Assembly: GCA_002917775.1 (NCBI GenBank)
Contig: KZ627151.1
Coordinates: 384,607 to 448,606, forward strand
DNA: 64,000 nt
Direction of reading: 5' to 3'
Source of the DNA: Glaciozyma antarctica PI12
Lineage: Eukaryota; Basidiomycota; Microbotryomycetes; Kriegeriales; Camptobasidiaceae
The translations under genes were made by a program, and so were the position numbers. The notes beneath the pieces are model-generated. The model ran no database searches, had not been told where the DNA came from, and saw nothing but the letters and a program-made list of their open reading frames with translations. How positions within the stretch are numbered: the first letter of the stretch is position 1; each line of letters begins with the position of its first letter. Shown here piece by piece: positions 1 through 12,049 of this stretch.

Positions 1-222
1 TCCTCTCCTGCGCCACACTTCTGCTCTGCTCTGCTCCTGCTCAGTGGCAGCCTGACTCTGTGCCAAAGGGCGGGTGCTCGACGCGACTCCCTGCTCGTCT
101 GCCACTCGGACCTCTTCCTCCCGTTTGGGTTCTCTCAGAGTGTTTGCTCCTTCTCCTTCCTCCAAGTCGCCCCGATTCACGTCTACACTTACGAGTGCCT
201 TCCTCCGCGCCGACAGCGCTCG

Positions 223-276
223 GTACGTCCTACCACAGCAACTGGGAGACACGCGGGCTGACCTCCTTCACCACAG
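223..276 (+). other. probable 5' UTR intron of the first gene
   Basis: GTACGT donor, GGGCTGACC branch-like site and CACCACAG acceptor define a 54-nt intron typical of this contig. It lies upstream of the first in-frame ATG of the following gene, so it is most likely in its leader, or in a longer N-terminus that I cannot resolve. Bases 1-743 otherwise show only pyrimidine-rich leader-like sequence. Confidence 0.5.
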
Positions 277-743
277 GCTACGCGGCTGCACGAAACACCT
301 TCCACGACCACCGCCTCTTTACGAACACTCCCCCAGGGCTTTCGTCAGTCCTACGAACCGACATTCACGAGCCTTCACTTCCCCTTTACGCCCTCACCAC
401 GATCACGCTGGCCGACCTCAGTCCTCCCCAACACGCGCGCGCTGGTACTCACTCCTGGCGCGTGCCCCTCCGCACCTTTTCCCTCAACCGTCGCCCCGCC
501 TCTACCTCCCTCCTATCCCGGCCCCCGATCCGTCCCTACTCCTTCCCCGCCGAACTTGCGGGACCGGGGGAAGGCTGGAGCTTCAACGCCACTGCGCCGA
601 GTACCGCCCTCCCGCCCCAGAAAGCCTATGTTACTCGCCCTCTGTCCCTCGTATCCCTCGCCGGATCCATCCCCTCGAATCGATCGTCTCTCGCCGGCGA
701 AGGAATCAGGCGTTCGGCGATATTGGAGCTGGACCGACCTTTC

Positions 744-3700
744 ATGACGGCGCTTCAACGGGCGTCGGAGGCTTTGAAGGCGAGTGAGAGGGATAGGATG
801 GAGAAGCGGAGGAAGACGGCGAGTGGGAGGACGTCGAGCACGCAATTTGCGGCGGCGACTAACGAGAACGACCAACTTTACGACCACACTATCAACGACC
901 ATCAACATCTACGACAAATCGACGAGCGCACGGGCTTGGGAGAGCCGAATCGGAGCGGTCGCAAGCTCAACAAGTCGCGTTCCATTCCTCTCGACATGCT
1001 CTCTCGCCCATCGCCTTCTTCGACGACCTCTCACACCTCTCCAACGACTGACGACTATCCCTCCCCCGCGACTCTCTCTCCTCCCACCGCGCATTTCCAC
1101 CGCCGCGTGGCTTCATTCGCACACCTCCCCTCCCCAATTCACCTCCGGCCTTCGCTCCTCCATACGACCACCCACTCCAACTTCGTCCCCCTCCCCCTCT
1201 ACCTTCCCGTCCCGACCGAACCGCCGTCCAAGTTTTCCGCATCGACCGGTAACTCGCAACTCGACGACTGTGGCTCGAAAGTCAAGCTGTCGGACGATCT
1301 CAACCCCTCTGCCCGCACTCGCACGATGAGCCGCGCGCAGAGCTTCAGGAACCTCCTCAGCACGCCGAGCAAGCTCAGTCTTCGCAAGAAGGGCTCTCTC
1401 GCGAATCTCTTCGGCGGTCACTCGTCGCGCAAGGACGAGAAGGAGAAAGCGGCCGAATTCAAGTCCAAGCTCGCTCCCGCACCGGCTTCGTTCGTCTCCA
1501 AGATCCCGAGGGCGACCAACGGCTCCCCCGACACGACGGCATCGACGCAGGCGCGCAAGACGCCCCGAACGACCTTCCTTCGCGCGGCGATTCGGGATCT
1601 CACGCATGCGAAGGTCTCGCACCTCGCTACCTCGGCGGGAAGCGGTTCGACGAGCGCGTCGACGTCGACGGGGAGTCGGTCATTGCAGGCTTCGTCGAAG
1701 AAGGAGTATGGGCCAAAGTCTTGGGTCAGCAAGATTGGCCGCGCAGTGAGTGGGAAGAAGGAGAAGATGGAGGGGTCGCCAAAGGTCTTGTTCGCCGAGC
1801 GAGTCAACATCCCCGCACCGAGTGAGTCCCTCCCCTCACTTCCACTTTCGATCTTGCAGCTGATCGTCCCTCGTCGCGCAGTCCAAGGTCCCGTCCCCAT
1901 CTTCCCCTCCCGCCTCCCCTCACGCATTCCCACCTCGGACGTCTTCCCCTCGACGAATCTCCTCCGCCCGAAGCCAGTCCCGAAGCACGCCACCATCGAC
2001 GACGAAGCGACTCTTCGCGCTCGAAATCCTCACCACCGCACCGCCATCGCCTCAATCGACACGACCCTCCGCGCAAAGCCCGTCACGCGTCGAATCAGCG
2101 CCATTCCTCGAGCCGCGACGTACTCAGGCGCCACTTCCGCCCCCTTCACCTCGCTCACCGCTCCTCCCCGACGACCTCTCCGACCTCGTTCCCCTGCCAC
2201 CCTCCTCCCCTCCGTCGAGATCCGCCCTCGTCCAACTTCCCTCGTCCCCGGATCTCCTACCACCGATTCCAGCACCTCATCCGGCGGGAACCACACCCCT
2301 CCCTCGCCTTCTCCTTCCCCGAACTCGTCGTTCATTTCACTCGCCTAGCCCGGCGAGGTTCAGGGACCTTCTTCCTAGTCCGCCGGCGTCAAGTCCGGAA
2401 AAGAACGAATGCGGACTGCCGATGCCGGAGGAGAGCCCGATGAGCGCTGCGAGGAGGACGAGCCCGAAGAAGAGGGCGATGGGACCGGAGCAGGCGATTA
2501 CGATGGAGGCGACTTATGGAGAGGGACATGGTGAGTTGCTGAGGGTGCTTCGCTCGTTGAACCTGCCTGACGTGCTTGAGATTTCGCAGTTGCGTTCAAT
2601 GCTGGGATTTCGGAGGTTTTTGGTGCGACAAGCGACCTCGCAGGCAAGTCCCCACCTGTGTTCCTCGCCGCGTTCACTAATTCACTTTTCTGCAGACCTT
2701 CTCTCCGCGCTGGACGACACGAGCAGCATCTCCGCCGATCTCAGCGGCAACCTTAGCCCCGAATTCCACGTCCATGACCTCTCCGCCTCGCTCCGCCACT
2801 ACCTTCCGGAGGCAGAGTCGATCAAATCGCTTCGCTCGACCGTGTCGGACGTCCCGGACGACCTTCGCGACCTCATCCAGTCCGTCGAGGACCACATCTC
2901 GGACGTCGATTTCGACCTCCAGGAAGAGCTCAACTTCAACGATCAGCTTCGCCTTCCGTTCGGTGACAAGGACACGGACGTGTTCGACGAGGGAGGTTCG
3001 ACGCTCGCGTTCGAGGGTAACGGCTCGACGGTCTCTTCGTTCGAAGGCCACGTTTCGACGGCGGCGATGGCGCTTAAGAGCATGCTCGATGGTCCTGGGC
3101 CTGGGGAATCGGAGGCGAGGTTCTTGGAAAGGAGGGAGAGCGTTGTGAGCTACGAGGAGGCGAACTTCCGGGACAGCATTCAGGAGTACTTGCAGATGGA
3201 GCGGCCTTCGGTGAGTGTAGTTTTCTGTGTTTGCGACTGAGGACGCATGCTGACTCTGCGATCTAGGTTGGAGAAAAGATGATGGATCGCATGGACATCG
3301 AAGTGTCCCTCACCTCGCTCGTGGACGCCTGTTCCCCTCTTCCCTCGCCCGAACAGTCTCGCCCCGCCACTCGACCTACGACTCTCGCCCAGCAGCACAT
3401 TCGAGCGGAGAGCAGCAGCTCGGTCTCGATTAAGTCGGTCGCCTCGCCCTGCCCCGCCCAGAAGAACCTTCGCACGAGTATGGTCCGCTACTCGCAGGAC
3501 CACAACCGGATCCAGCTTCGTCGACCCGCTTCCGCCCAATCCTCCTCCTCTACTGAATCCGACTTGGACCGCTCCGCGTCGCCCGTTCAGGACCTCACGA
3601 GCTCGTCGCTCACTCAAAGCTCTCGGTCGACCAACCTCAGCATCTCTTCCCTCAACAGCTCGCCCTGCCCTGGTCCTCGGCGCCGCGTGCCGATGCTTAC

Positions 3701-5399
3701 GAGGTACCCTCCCCTGCTCCCCAACTTTCGCTTTCCGGCGCCCAAGGCTGCCAAGCCTGCGCCGTGGACGAAGACTTCGACGACGCCGGAGGAAGGAGCG
3801 ACGGTGGCGAAGGGCGACAGTCCGTCCAAGAAGGCCTTCAACCCCCTCGAGCAGTTCAAGATGAATTCGCAGAAGCAGTCTTCGGGCTCGGAGGAAACGA
3901 CGGTGAACCTCGACGTTCAGGTTACGGAGGCCGCAGGTGGGTTCTGCGCTTCTCGCGGTGCGAAACGAAACTGACTCGCTCCCTTAGCAGCAGCTCCTTC
4001 CCCTCGATTCGTTCGCCCCCTCCAATCTTCGAAGCAAGGCATCCCGCGACCTCGTCCCCTCTCCGAACGATCCACCAGCAACTCGCTCATCCCTCCCGAC
4101 ACTCCTCCTCCTTCCTCCGCCTCCGGCTCCGACCACTCTCCTCGATCCAGCCAGTCGTCCCTCAGCTCTTTTCGAGGATCTTTCGATATCGAGCGCCAAT
4201 CGCATCCTCCCGTCGTCAGCATTCGCGTCAAGGGACATGTTCGCGCCGTCTCGCGCGCGTCGAGCAATCTTCAAGCTTCGATAATCAAAGAGCTTAAGGA
4301 GAGCCCAGCTTCGTCGCCTGTCGCTCCGAGGGTCGACCAGGGATATTCTCTCGACGTCCAAGGTCTCGAGACGATCGAGGAGCCGCCCCTCAGTCCGACG
4401 AGTTCGTCCTCGGGCAAGGCGCAGTCGGGCGAGGATCGACCGCAGATTTTTGCGCTCTCGTTCTCGCCCGCCGATTCGAGTACGGGTTTCGACGAGTTCG
4501 CAGAGGGGGCTGAGGAGGACTTGTGGCTGGAGGACGACGACGAGGATGCGCAGATGATGCGGCGCGCGGTGCATTTCGTGTACGAGGCGCAGACGGAGCT
4601 GAAGAGAAGCAGGGCTCTCTGGCCGGATACGGAGGCGTCGTTGGAGGCTCTCGCCTGTGAGTTCATTCTAGTACCCTTCTCGAATTGAGCTGACGACCTG
4701 CGCCAACAGTCTTTATCCCTCCTATCGGTACCTTCGAGATCCTCGAGTTCCTCTTCGACTCGCATAACCGCTATCGTCACCGCCTCTACTCCCACTCGCC
4801 CATCTTCAACGTCCCCTCCCCCGAGATCACCCCCGCCGAAGCTCCCTCTCCAGCCACTCCCGAACTCTCCCCCGACTGCGACGACGGACCAGCGAACATC
4901 TCCATCTCCCCTCCCTCGCCCTCTCCTGCTCCGAACCGCATGGCGCGCCTTCCTTTCGCAGCAAAGCCCGTCAACCATCAACTCATCCTCACCAAATCGA
5001 CCTCGTCCCCGCGCAAGGAGGATACTCTTTCCCCCTTCACCGCTCTCCCTCCCAAACTCGGTCTCAAGCTTCGTGGGATCCGCGCTCGCCTCAGCCCGAA
5101 GAAGCACGTCGATTTGGCGTTCCTCGGACCCACAGCGAGCGATAGGAGGAAGGAGCAGTTTGACGCGGCGAGGAGGAAGCTCGAGGGGAGGGGAATGCCC
5201 GGGGAGCAGAGGAGCGATGGGGAGAGCGACGAGGATACGCTCGAGTCTACTGGCGAGGCGTTTATTGAGGTCATCAAGTGCGTTCTCGCTCGATGCTAAT
5301 AGAGTGTCGCTGATGGCTCTTTTTTTTATTCGCAGGACTCCGAAGCTCAGCACGAGCAGACCTCGTGTGCGAAGGAAGCTCGGGATCTCTCTGCGATAG
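744..5399 (+). CDS. large Ser/Pro-rich hypothetical protein
   Basis: I do not recognise this protein. Coding is supported by long open exons joined by consensus introns, near 1822-1881 (borders unsure), 2531-2589, 2643-2695, 3210-3266, 3938-3989, 4658-4709 and 5278-5336. The frame is open well upstream, but ATG 744 (MTALQRASEALKASERDRM) is the first in-frame Met. The product is about 1200-1300 residues: mostly disordered Ser/Pro/Arg sequence with basic patches (LSLRKKGSLANLFGG) in the N-terminal half. A more structured acidic and hydrophobic segment around 2700-3200 contains LPEAESIKSLRSTVSDVPDD. A region near 4550-4800 (AVHFVYEAQTELKRSRALWP, then GTFEILEFLFDSHNRYRHR) could be a small helical domain. 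The tail is basic (RPRVRRKLGISLR). The composition suggests a cytoskeletal, cell-cycle or signalling scaffold, but that is only inference. Confidence 0.6.
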
Positions 5400-6154
5400 T
5401 TCAAGTCGACAGCGCATACGCGTCGACGTCACAATACCACCCCCCTATGCCCCTTCCTCCCCTTTTCTCGGTACCGAGCTTGCGGCGACCACTGTGTGTG
5501 TCGTTGGGAGCCCACCTACTTGTCGCTTGGTCGGCTTTCGTCAATTTTTTTTAGGTGCTTAGATCCCTTTTCGGTCCTGCTGAAACCAGCTTTTTTTGGA
5601 AGAGAACTCGCGTCGGTGCTCGAGGAGAAGAAGTTCGCATCGCGCGACGCCAAACTCTGTCAACAACGTCGCCCGTTGGCCCGTTGGGACGAGAGCATAG
5701 TTACCCAGTTCCAGCGCGTAGCAGAAGTCTCAGAGAGACGCAGCGGGGGAGGGGAAGGGAGTAGGAACTTGGGAATCGACGTTGTCGGTTCTGGCCCTCT
5801 CGCCTGTCCCACCGCTTGCAGTCCTTTTCAATCATGTCTCAGTGTTCCCGTTCGAGCTTTCGAGCGTCGCCACTACACACTGTTGTCCTACGCTGTGGTT
5901 TTCGCTGGCTTGCGCCAGAGCAGCGCGCAAGATTGGGAAAGCTCGCTGCCCGAGCCTCAGGCTGCGACAATGAATCGAGCCCTCCGCCTCACCTGGCCTC
6001 ACTCTTCGTTGGTCATAATGGGGACTCGGGAGTCATATAAACACCGAGAGAGGAAGGCCCACGAAATTCCGATCTACAAGACGAGCGCACACAGCCCAGA
6101 TCGTCCTCGTCCTGCTCCTCCTTCGACGTTCGTCTCTCTGGTGCACGAGCACGG
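5400..6154. other. intergenic region with upstream promoter
   Basis: About 750 bases between two genes on the same strand. It has no convincing coding sequence; short open frames lack spliceable partners. A TATA-like box lies near its right end, consistent with the promoter of the downstream membrane-protein gene. Confidence 0.5.
6034..6042 (+). promoter_or_regulatory. TATA-like box (CATATAAAC)
   Basis: An AT-rich motif in GC-rich surroundings, about 113 bases upstream of the ATG at 6155. The distance suits a core promoter of the membrane-protein gene. Inferred from motif and position only. Confidence 0.4.
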
Positions 6155-8025
6155 ATGTCTTACGGCTCTGCTTTTGTCCCAGAGGTGTGTGCTGGCCGAC
6201 GGAGGAGCTCAGCGAAGCTAACGAATCGTCTGCCTCCTGCCGCAGCCCGTCTCAGAGAGGGACAGGACGATCGCGACGCTTGGGTTCGGTTGGGTGTTGG
6301 GATTCAGCGTCTTCGTTATCTGGCATGCCATTCAGCAAACGAAGAGGATCTCGACGTACATCGCGCTCGTCTGGAGTACGAGTCGTCGCTTTCTTTCTCC
6401 GCCGCGCCCGCACTGAGGTCTCTTCCTTCTTCCTGCAGTTGAGATCATAGCATGCCTGCTGTACTCGATACTTGCCTGGTTGTATACCCTAGGCGTCATC
6501 AAGCCCAGCTGGGCTTTCTTCACGGTCATCGTGACTTGCTGGGTGCGTTGAGCTCGTCGAATCCCCCTCGGTGCTGCTCGCGTATATCTCTACAGGCCAT
6601 CCAGGCGAGCCTTTTCGCCCCTCCGGCACTACTCCTTCTCTCGCTGAAACGACAGATCCTTCTCAGATCCAGCTGCTGCTTCAAATCATCATCAACCGCG
6701 TAAACCTCCTCCTGTCGAATCCGCGGGACAAGCTTCTCCTCAAGTACAGTGTTGCGGTCCTCATCACAGCAAGTAAGTGTATCGCAAGCAATTTTTAAGA
6801 CCATCACTGACACCAAAGAAGTCAATATCAGCGTTTACTGCATTTGGATTCCCGCTCGCATGCAGGTTTCGCAAAGATTCATCGAAATCAACAACTGGGC
6901 TCGCTTCCTGCCTTCACTTTACCGAGCTATATTGACTTTGTTTTAGTGGGACCGAGTGGAGAAGGTGATATATCTCATCGTCGAGTGAGGGGGATCAGGC
7001 AAAGTCGAGTTCTCCGACTGACTTTCTTGCAGTGGCTGTCTCAACTATCTTTTCGTGCGGACCGTGAAGGTTCGAAAGATCCTGAAGCAGCGACTTCTTA
7101 CGGCTCTGATTTTGACGCTCGCAGAGACGCCTCTTGAGCCACGGTCTGGAGCGATACCGCGCACTCGTCAGGTCCAACTTTCGTCTCGTCGCCGTCTCGC
7201 TTTCGATGAACGTTCTCATCATAGGCAGTACGTCTTTACGAACTGTTCTGTTCACCAATGGGGTCGCTGACGAAGTTGCTCCCAACCAATGATGTCTGTG
7301 CGTCCATTTCTTCAATTTCGCTTCGCTCGCTACTCGCTTTTCGCCCGCGTCGTTAATCCGTTCGCTGACGCCTTCCCCTCTCCATTAGTATCCCAACACC
7401 TTTTCTTACATGCAGCTCCACCCCATTGCTTATCTTGTTAAGCTGAACATCGAAGTCCCGTTCCCTTTCCTCTCTCTCGCCGGGTCAAATCGTCCTAATC
7501 ACCCGCTTCAGATGGCTCTCCTCGCTCATCGTCAAGATCGCTACCGCTCAGGTAAGCCTAATTTTTCTCACGCTCTCTGCCACTGACTGGACCTCTGCAG
7601 CAACCACTCAACGTCGAGGCCCTCACGTCGGGTCTCGAAGTCGCCGTCCACATGCAGAACCAAACCCACACTTCTGGTGTCCCTCTCGAACACTACACGG
7701 AAGACGAAGAACGCAGTAGCTCGAGGACGTCAACGAGATCCAGTCTCGCGACGCGGTTTGGGAGGCTGCGACGGGAGAGAAGGGTACCCTGCGACGATAG
7801 ATCTCTGCTCAAGAGCGAGAAGCTGACGATGTCTTCAGGAACGAGAGCCGAACGAGCGGGATTGCGGAGAAGTAGAAGATTGGAGCGAGTCGATGGAGAA
7901 GGTGGAGAGCAAGGGCTGGGAGTCGAACGATTCGGTGAGTGCGAGCTCTTTTGGACGAGTGTTTACTGACGATGCCTCGCTCATAGTCCTCTCTTCCTGC
8001 TGTCACCGTATTGGAACTCGACTAG
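6155..8025 (+). CDS. fungal multi-pass (about 7 TM) membrane protein
   Basis: The first exon is short (MSYGSAFVPE), followed by many small introns. Joined exons give successive hydrophobic segments: TLGFGWVLGFSVFVIWHAI, IIACLLYSILAWLYTLGVI, FFTVIVTCW, YSVAVLITA, VNISVYCIWIPA and RLVAVSLSMNVLIIG. Between them lie motifs I associate with a conserved but unnamed fungal integral membrane family (INNWDRVEKVIYLIV, LLSHGLERYRALVRSNFRL, LHPIAYLVKLNIE). The C-terminal tail after about 7600 is hydrophilic and Ser/Arg-rich, ending SSLPAVTVLELD after an intron near 7936-7986. The topology is receptor-like, but no ligand or pathway can be named. Exon borders between 6430 and 7560 are approximate. Confidence 0.65.
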
Positions 8026-8222
8026 GAGTGCGAACGGAGAGTGGCGTTTGCGGAGGATTTGAAGGGCAGGCCTAGGGAGATGTAAATTTTTCGCAAGCAC
8101 ATTCGTTTCGGTTTCGGTTTTGCTGAGCGAGGCGTTGAATGCCACCTCGCTGAAGCAGTAGCGTGCTTCGTGAAGAAGGCAAGCCCAGCGAGCGCCGCCA
8201 CGAAGAACGGATGGTGCGCATT

Positions 8223-11200
8223 TCAGGCCTTGACGACCTTCTTCTCCTTCTTCGCCCCCTTCTTCTCCCCCACCTCGCTCGCTCCATCAACCACACTCTC
8301 CCCCGCCACACTCTCGTCGTCCTCCCCCTCATCCCACGCGAACAGCAAATCCATCGCCGCACGGTACCTCTCCATCTTCCAGAACTCGTCCAGCCGCATC
8401 GTCGCAAGATCAAACGCGATTGCGACCGTCGGTTCGAACGCGCCGTCTTCTGCGTCCTCGCGGCGGGTGACAGGCGGAAGCTTGGGGTAGCGAGCGGAGA
8501 AGTGGGTGAGAAGGCAGTAACGCGCGTTCATTCTGTGCGAGAACGTCAGCAGGTGGCGAGCGAAGGGGAGGCAAAGGACGAACCGGCGTGCGATGCCAAT
8601 CGCTTGCCCGAAAGTGCTGTGGCCCTTGGCACGAGCGACTTCAGGCATGTCGTCCTCGATCGTAGCTTCGTGGATGAGGAGCGAAGCGCCTTGGCCCGCG
8701 ACGACGAGGGATTCGCACGGCATCGTGTCGCCCGAGAAACTGTCCATCAAACGTCAGTGAAATCCCTCAGAACCAGCGCAAACGACTCACACAGTCTTCC
8801 AGCCCGACTCGTGCTCGAGCACGAATCCCCAGCAGCGGCAGCGATGAAGGACTGGAACGGTCACGACGGCCTTGAGCCCTAGCAGCGCCTTCAGCTCTCC
8901 CATGACGACGTTCCTGCTCCACACGCGTCAGCCAGTTTCCTCGCTCCGGGATCACAGCTGAACGCACCTCGAATCCTGCGGCGCAAGCGCCTTCCCGGCC
9001 TCGAGCACGAAGCAGTCGACGAAGCGAATGTCGCTGCCCAGATGCCCACCGCCGAGTCCAATGTCGAACAGCCGCTGCTGCTCGAAAAGATACGTCCGAA
9101 TCCCAGGCGGGCAGATGATGACGAGAGGAGATTCCGGCGGCGAGTCGAGCTGCGGCACGAAACTCGGTCAGCCACGCAACGCCGGTAAAAAAGAGCGCGA
9201 ACGTACCTTGTTCCGCTCCTTGAGCACGGTCGCCAACCCAGCATGATGATCCTGGTGCATGTGACTGATGAACACCAGCTTCAGCCCCCTCAACACCTTC
9301 TCCCTACTCTCCCCCTCGCCAAACCTCCTCGCAATCTGTCCCCACGTCCCCTCTCCCGCATCCAGCAGCACGTACCCTCCATCAGGGAGATGGAGCAGCG
9401 TACTGCTCACATTCCGATACTTGCTCGGAACCGCACTCCCCGTTCCAAGCGGCGTCACCTCCAAATCATCCCCAGGGAGCTTCTCCGCCTTTCGCTCCTT
9501 CTCCTCCGCCTCGACCGCAGCGCGCACAGCGAGCGCAGCGGGGAGGTAGGTCGCCCAAGCGTCTTCGGCGCGCTTTTGGTGCGCAGATGTCTTTTCGAAA
9601 CCTTTGAGGCGGGAGGCTTCGAGGAGGGCGGTCGGGGAGGGGACGAGGAAATCGAATGTCCGGACGTCGGATGGGGTGACGATGGGCGTAGTGGCTTGAG
9701 CGAATCGGTCGTTAGGGCTGAGGAGAGTGTAGAGGGGCGAGGTGGCGGTGAGGTCGGCGGCGTCGACCGAGGGGAAGGTGTAGTGCGGGAGACGGAAGAT
9801 GGTGGGAGAGAGGTGGGAGAGACGGAGGGAGAGGAGAGCGGAGGGGACGAAAGTGACGGTGTTCGTGTCGGGCGAGTCGGGGGAAGAGACGCGGTGCGCG
9901 ACGGAGGGAGGGAACGAGGCCATGAAGGCTGCTAGGCGCGGGTCAGCGAGCACGCCGGGACCGAGGAAGTAGAGTATTGTTCGGAGGGAGGCGTTGGGGA
10001 GGGAGGTGAAGAGGGAGGAAGGGAGAGATTCGGATAGGGCGGAAAGGAAGGCGGGGGAGGGGAGGTTGAGGACGAGGAAGGCCTGCAGCAAGCAAGTCGT
10101 CAGTCCTGAAAACGCAAAGAGGCAGAAAGGTACGCACGCTGCCTTCTTGACCTTCGCCCAGGCACTCGCTCGACTCAACCCAAACCCCCTCGCCCTTTCC
10201 CTCAACAACCAACGCAGCCTTCTTTCACTTCTTCCTCCTCAAACTTCTTCCTCTCCGACTTGGACATCTTCTCCTTCTTCTCCTCCACCTCGGCCTTGAC
10301 AACCCACACCCTCTCCCCCTTGGTCAACCTCGCAAAGTCCCTCCCAGGCGTCACTCCTCGCTTCTTCGCTTCCTCGGGCATGAACTTTCCCCTCAACTGC
10401 GGCCCGACACCCAGGTAGCTCACGCTCGTCCACGCACTCGTCTCGGGCGCAGGAAGCGAGAGTGGGAGGTACGATGGCGAAGGACCTGAGGCCCGCGCAG
10501 CGCGATATAGTGAGAGGGTGTCTTTCGGTGCGGAGGGGTCTGGAGGAGGTGGATCCGAGGCGGAGGAGGGGAGGAAGTGGCGTCCGCGAAACATGTCGGC
10601 GATAACGAGGGAGCGCCAGGTGGAGGCGTGCGAACCGGTAAGGGTCGAGGGGTTGAAAGAGGGAGAGGAGGTATCGAGTGGGAGGGGAGCGGCGGGGAGG
10701 GAGGAGAGAGAGGCTGTTGAGGTGGAGATCGGAGGAGACTTGGCGCGAGGTGGAGGTGAGGGAGAGGTGGTGGAGCGTTTACGCTTGAAGGAGGTCGAGG
10801 GAGAGGAGGGGCCGGAGGAGGCGACGAGGGGAAAAGCGTAGACGATCATATTGGGGTCTGCGTGAATAGGTTCAGGTAGCGATGGTGCGTCGGAAGTGGA
10901 AGGGTCGGCCAGAGCTGGCGGGACAGTGATCTTGAGCGAGAGCTGCTCCCTGTTCGCAAGCGCATCAGCTCCCCTCCTCGTAGTCTGCCCTCAAAGTTCG
11001 ACTCACCGCCTTGTGAAGAACCTATACGTCGAAACCAAGTGATACGTTCCCTCAGGCCCGACTAGCTCGACCTGGTGGTTCCCTGCCTCGACCGTGCTCA
11101 ACACGAATCCCGGCAACCCTGCGCTCTCGCCCAAGTCTCCCAAGAAGACCTTGCTGATTTTGCGCATCCCGATCCGGCTCTGCACAAACACGCGCGAAAT

Positions 11201-11329
11201 CGACTCGGGCGCGTTGAAGAGGTACCGTTGCGAATCGAACGTCACGAGGAGGGAGGGCTTCGAGTCCGAGGTCGCGGTCGTGAGGAGTTGGAGGTGGTAA
11301 CGCGTGTTCGGAGGTGCGGCAGAGGTCAT
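8223..11329 (-). CDS. TRZ1: long-form tRNase Z (tRNA 3'-end endonuclease)
   Basis: A zinc-dependent endonuclease that removes 3' trailers from pre-tRNAs in nucleus and mitochondria. The C-terminal half has the metallo-beta-lactamase signature SHMHQDHHAG, followed by SGDTMPCE, LLIHEATIEDD with HSTFGQAI, and LLTHFSARYPKLP. These are the order and motifs of tRNase Z. The N-terminal half (YHLQLLTTATSDSKPSLLV, LFNAPESISRVFVQSRIGM) is the degenerate lactamase domain that defines the long form. Introns lie near 8751-8800, 8918-8968, 9152-9206, 10086-10135 and 10950-11005. Start: Met 11329 (MTSAAPPNTRYHL). However, the frame stays open upstream to an acceptor near 11485 with an Arg/Ser/Leu-rich sequence, so a longer mitochondrial form is possible. 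Near 10215-10225 the frame jumps by one base between the acidic linker and the conserved segment VWVESSECLGEGQEGS. Confidence 0.92.
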
Positions 11330-12049
11330 CTTGGCTTGTGGTGTGCCGGTGGAGAGGTGGGGTGAGGAGTGGAACGCGTGTCGAGATGAGGGGAGCTGAG
11401 AGAGGTGGAGGAAGAGGGGTCTGGGGAGGGAGGTCGCAAGGGCTGAACGGCAGCTGGAGAGGGCGAACGTGGTGAAAGTAAGGCCTGCGTGTATCCATCA
11501 AGCAGTCAGCACCGTCTTCTCGTGGCCCTTGAAAGCTGAGGATGCTGCTGCAGTCTCCGACCTCCAAATCCGAATTGAAAAAAAAAGATAATGCTGAAGT
11601 CTTCGACCCCGAGCTCAGAAGCTGAGCTAGAGAAAGTTGCTCTGAATGTGAAGATCAAGACCATTTGCACCTTGATAGCTCTAGTGTAAGAAAGAGAAAG
11701 TGAAGATACTTACCAGCTGGGTCCTGCTACTGTAAGAGAGAGGTAGGCAGCAGACGTACCTGCTCAGTCCGAGTCAGGAGCGTCGCCGTGAGGAGCTGTT
11801 CGCTGGGCTGGTTCGAGTCGGTTCGTTCGGTGGTCGAGGTCCTGCTTCGTTCTTCTAGTCGATCCTTCCTTTCCCAGCCTGAATAGAGGTGGGAGAAGGC
11901 AGAGTCGATCCACTACGGCAGAGGCGATTCGTCGGGGTGTATCCAGCAAGAACTCCGCCAGAGGTTCGCCCCAGCCAGCTCCCCTCCCCCTCTTCCTCCT
12001 CCCACCACTCCCGCCCACTCTCGCCTTCCCCAGCACTTCCTTTCCAACC
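11330..12049. other. divergent intergenic region
   Basis: Separates the tRNase Z gene (-) from the V-ATPase E gene (+). Bases 11330-11484 are open in frame with tRNase Z and may be coding (see finding). The AT-richer part near 11575-11720 contains no recognisable gene and probably holds the promoters of both genes. Confidence 0.4.

Noticed and set aside
9160-10850. plus-strand open frames opposite tRNase Z rich in Glu/Gly/Arg
   Set aside because: Shadow frames of the strongly supported minus-strand tRNase Z exons.
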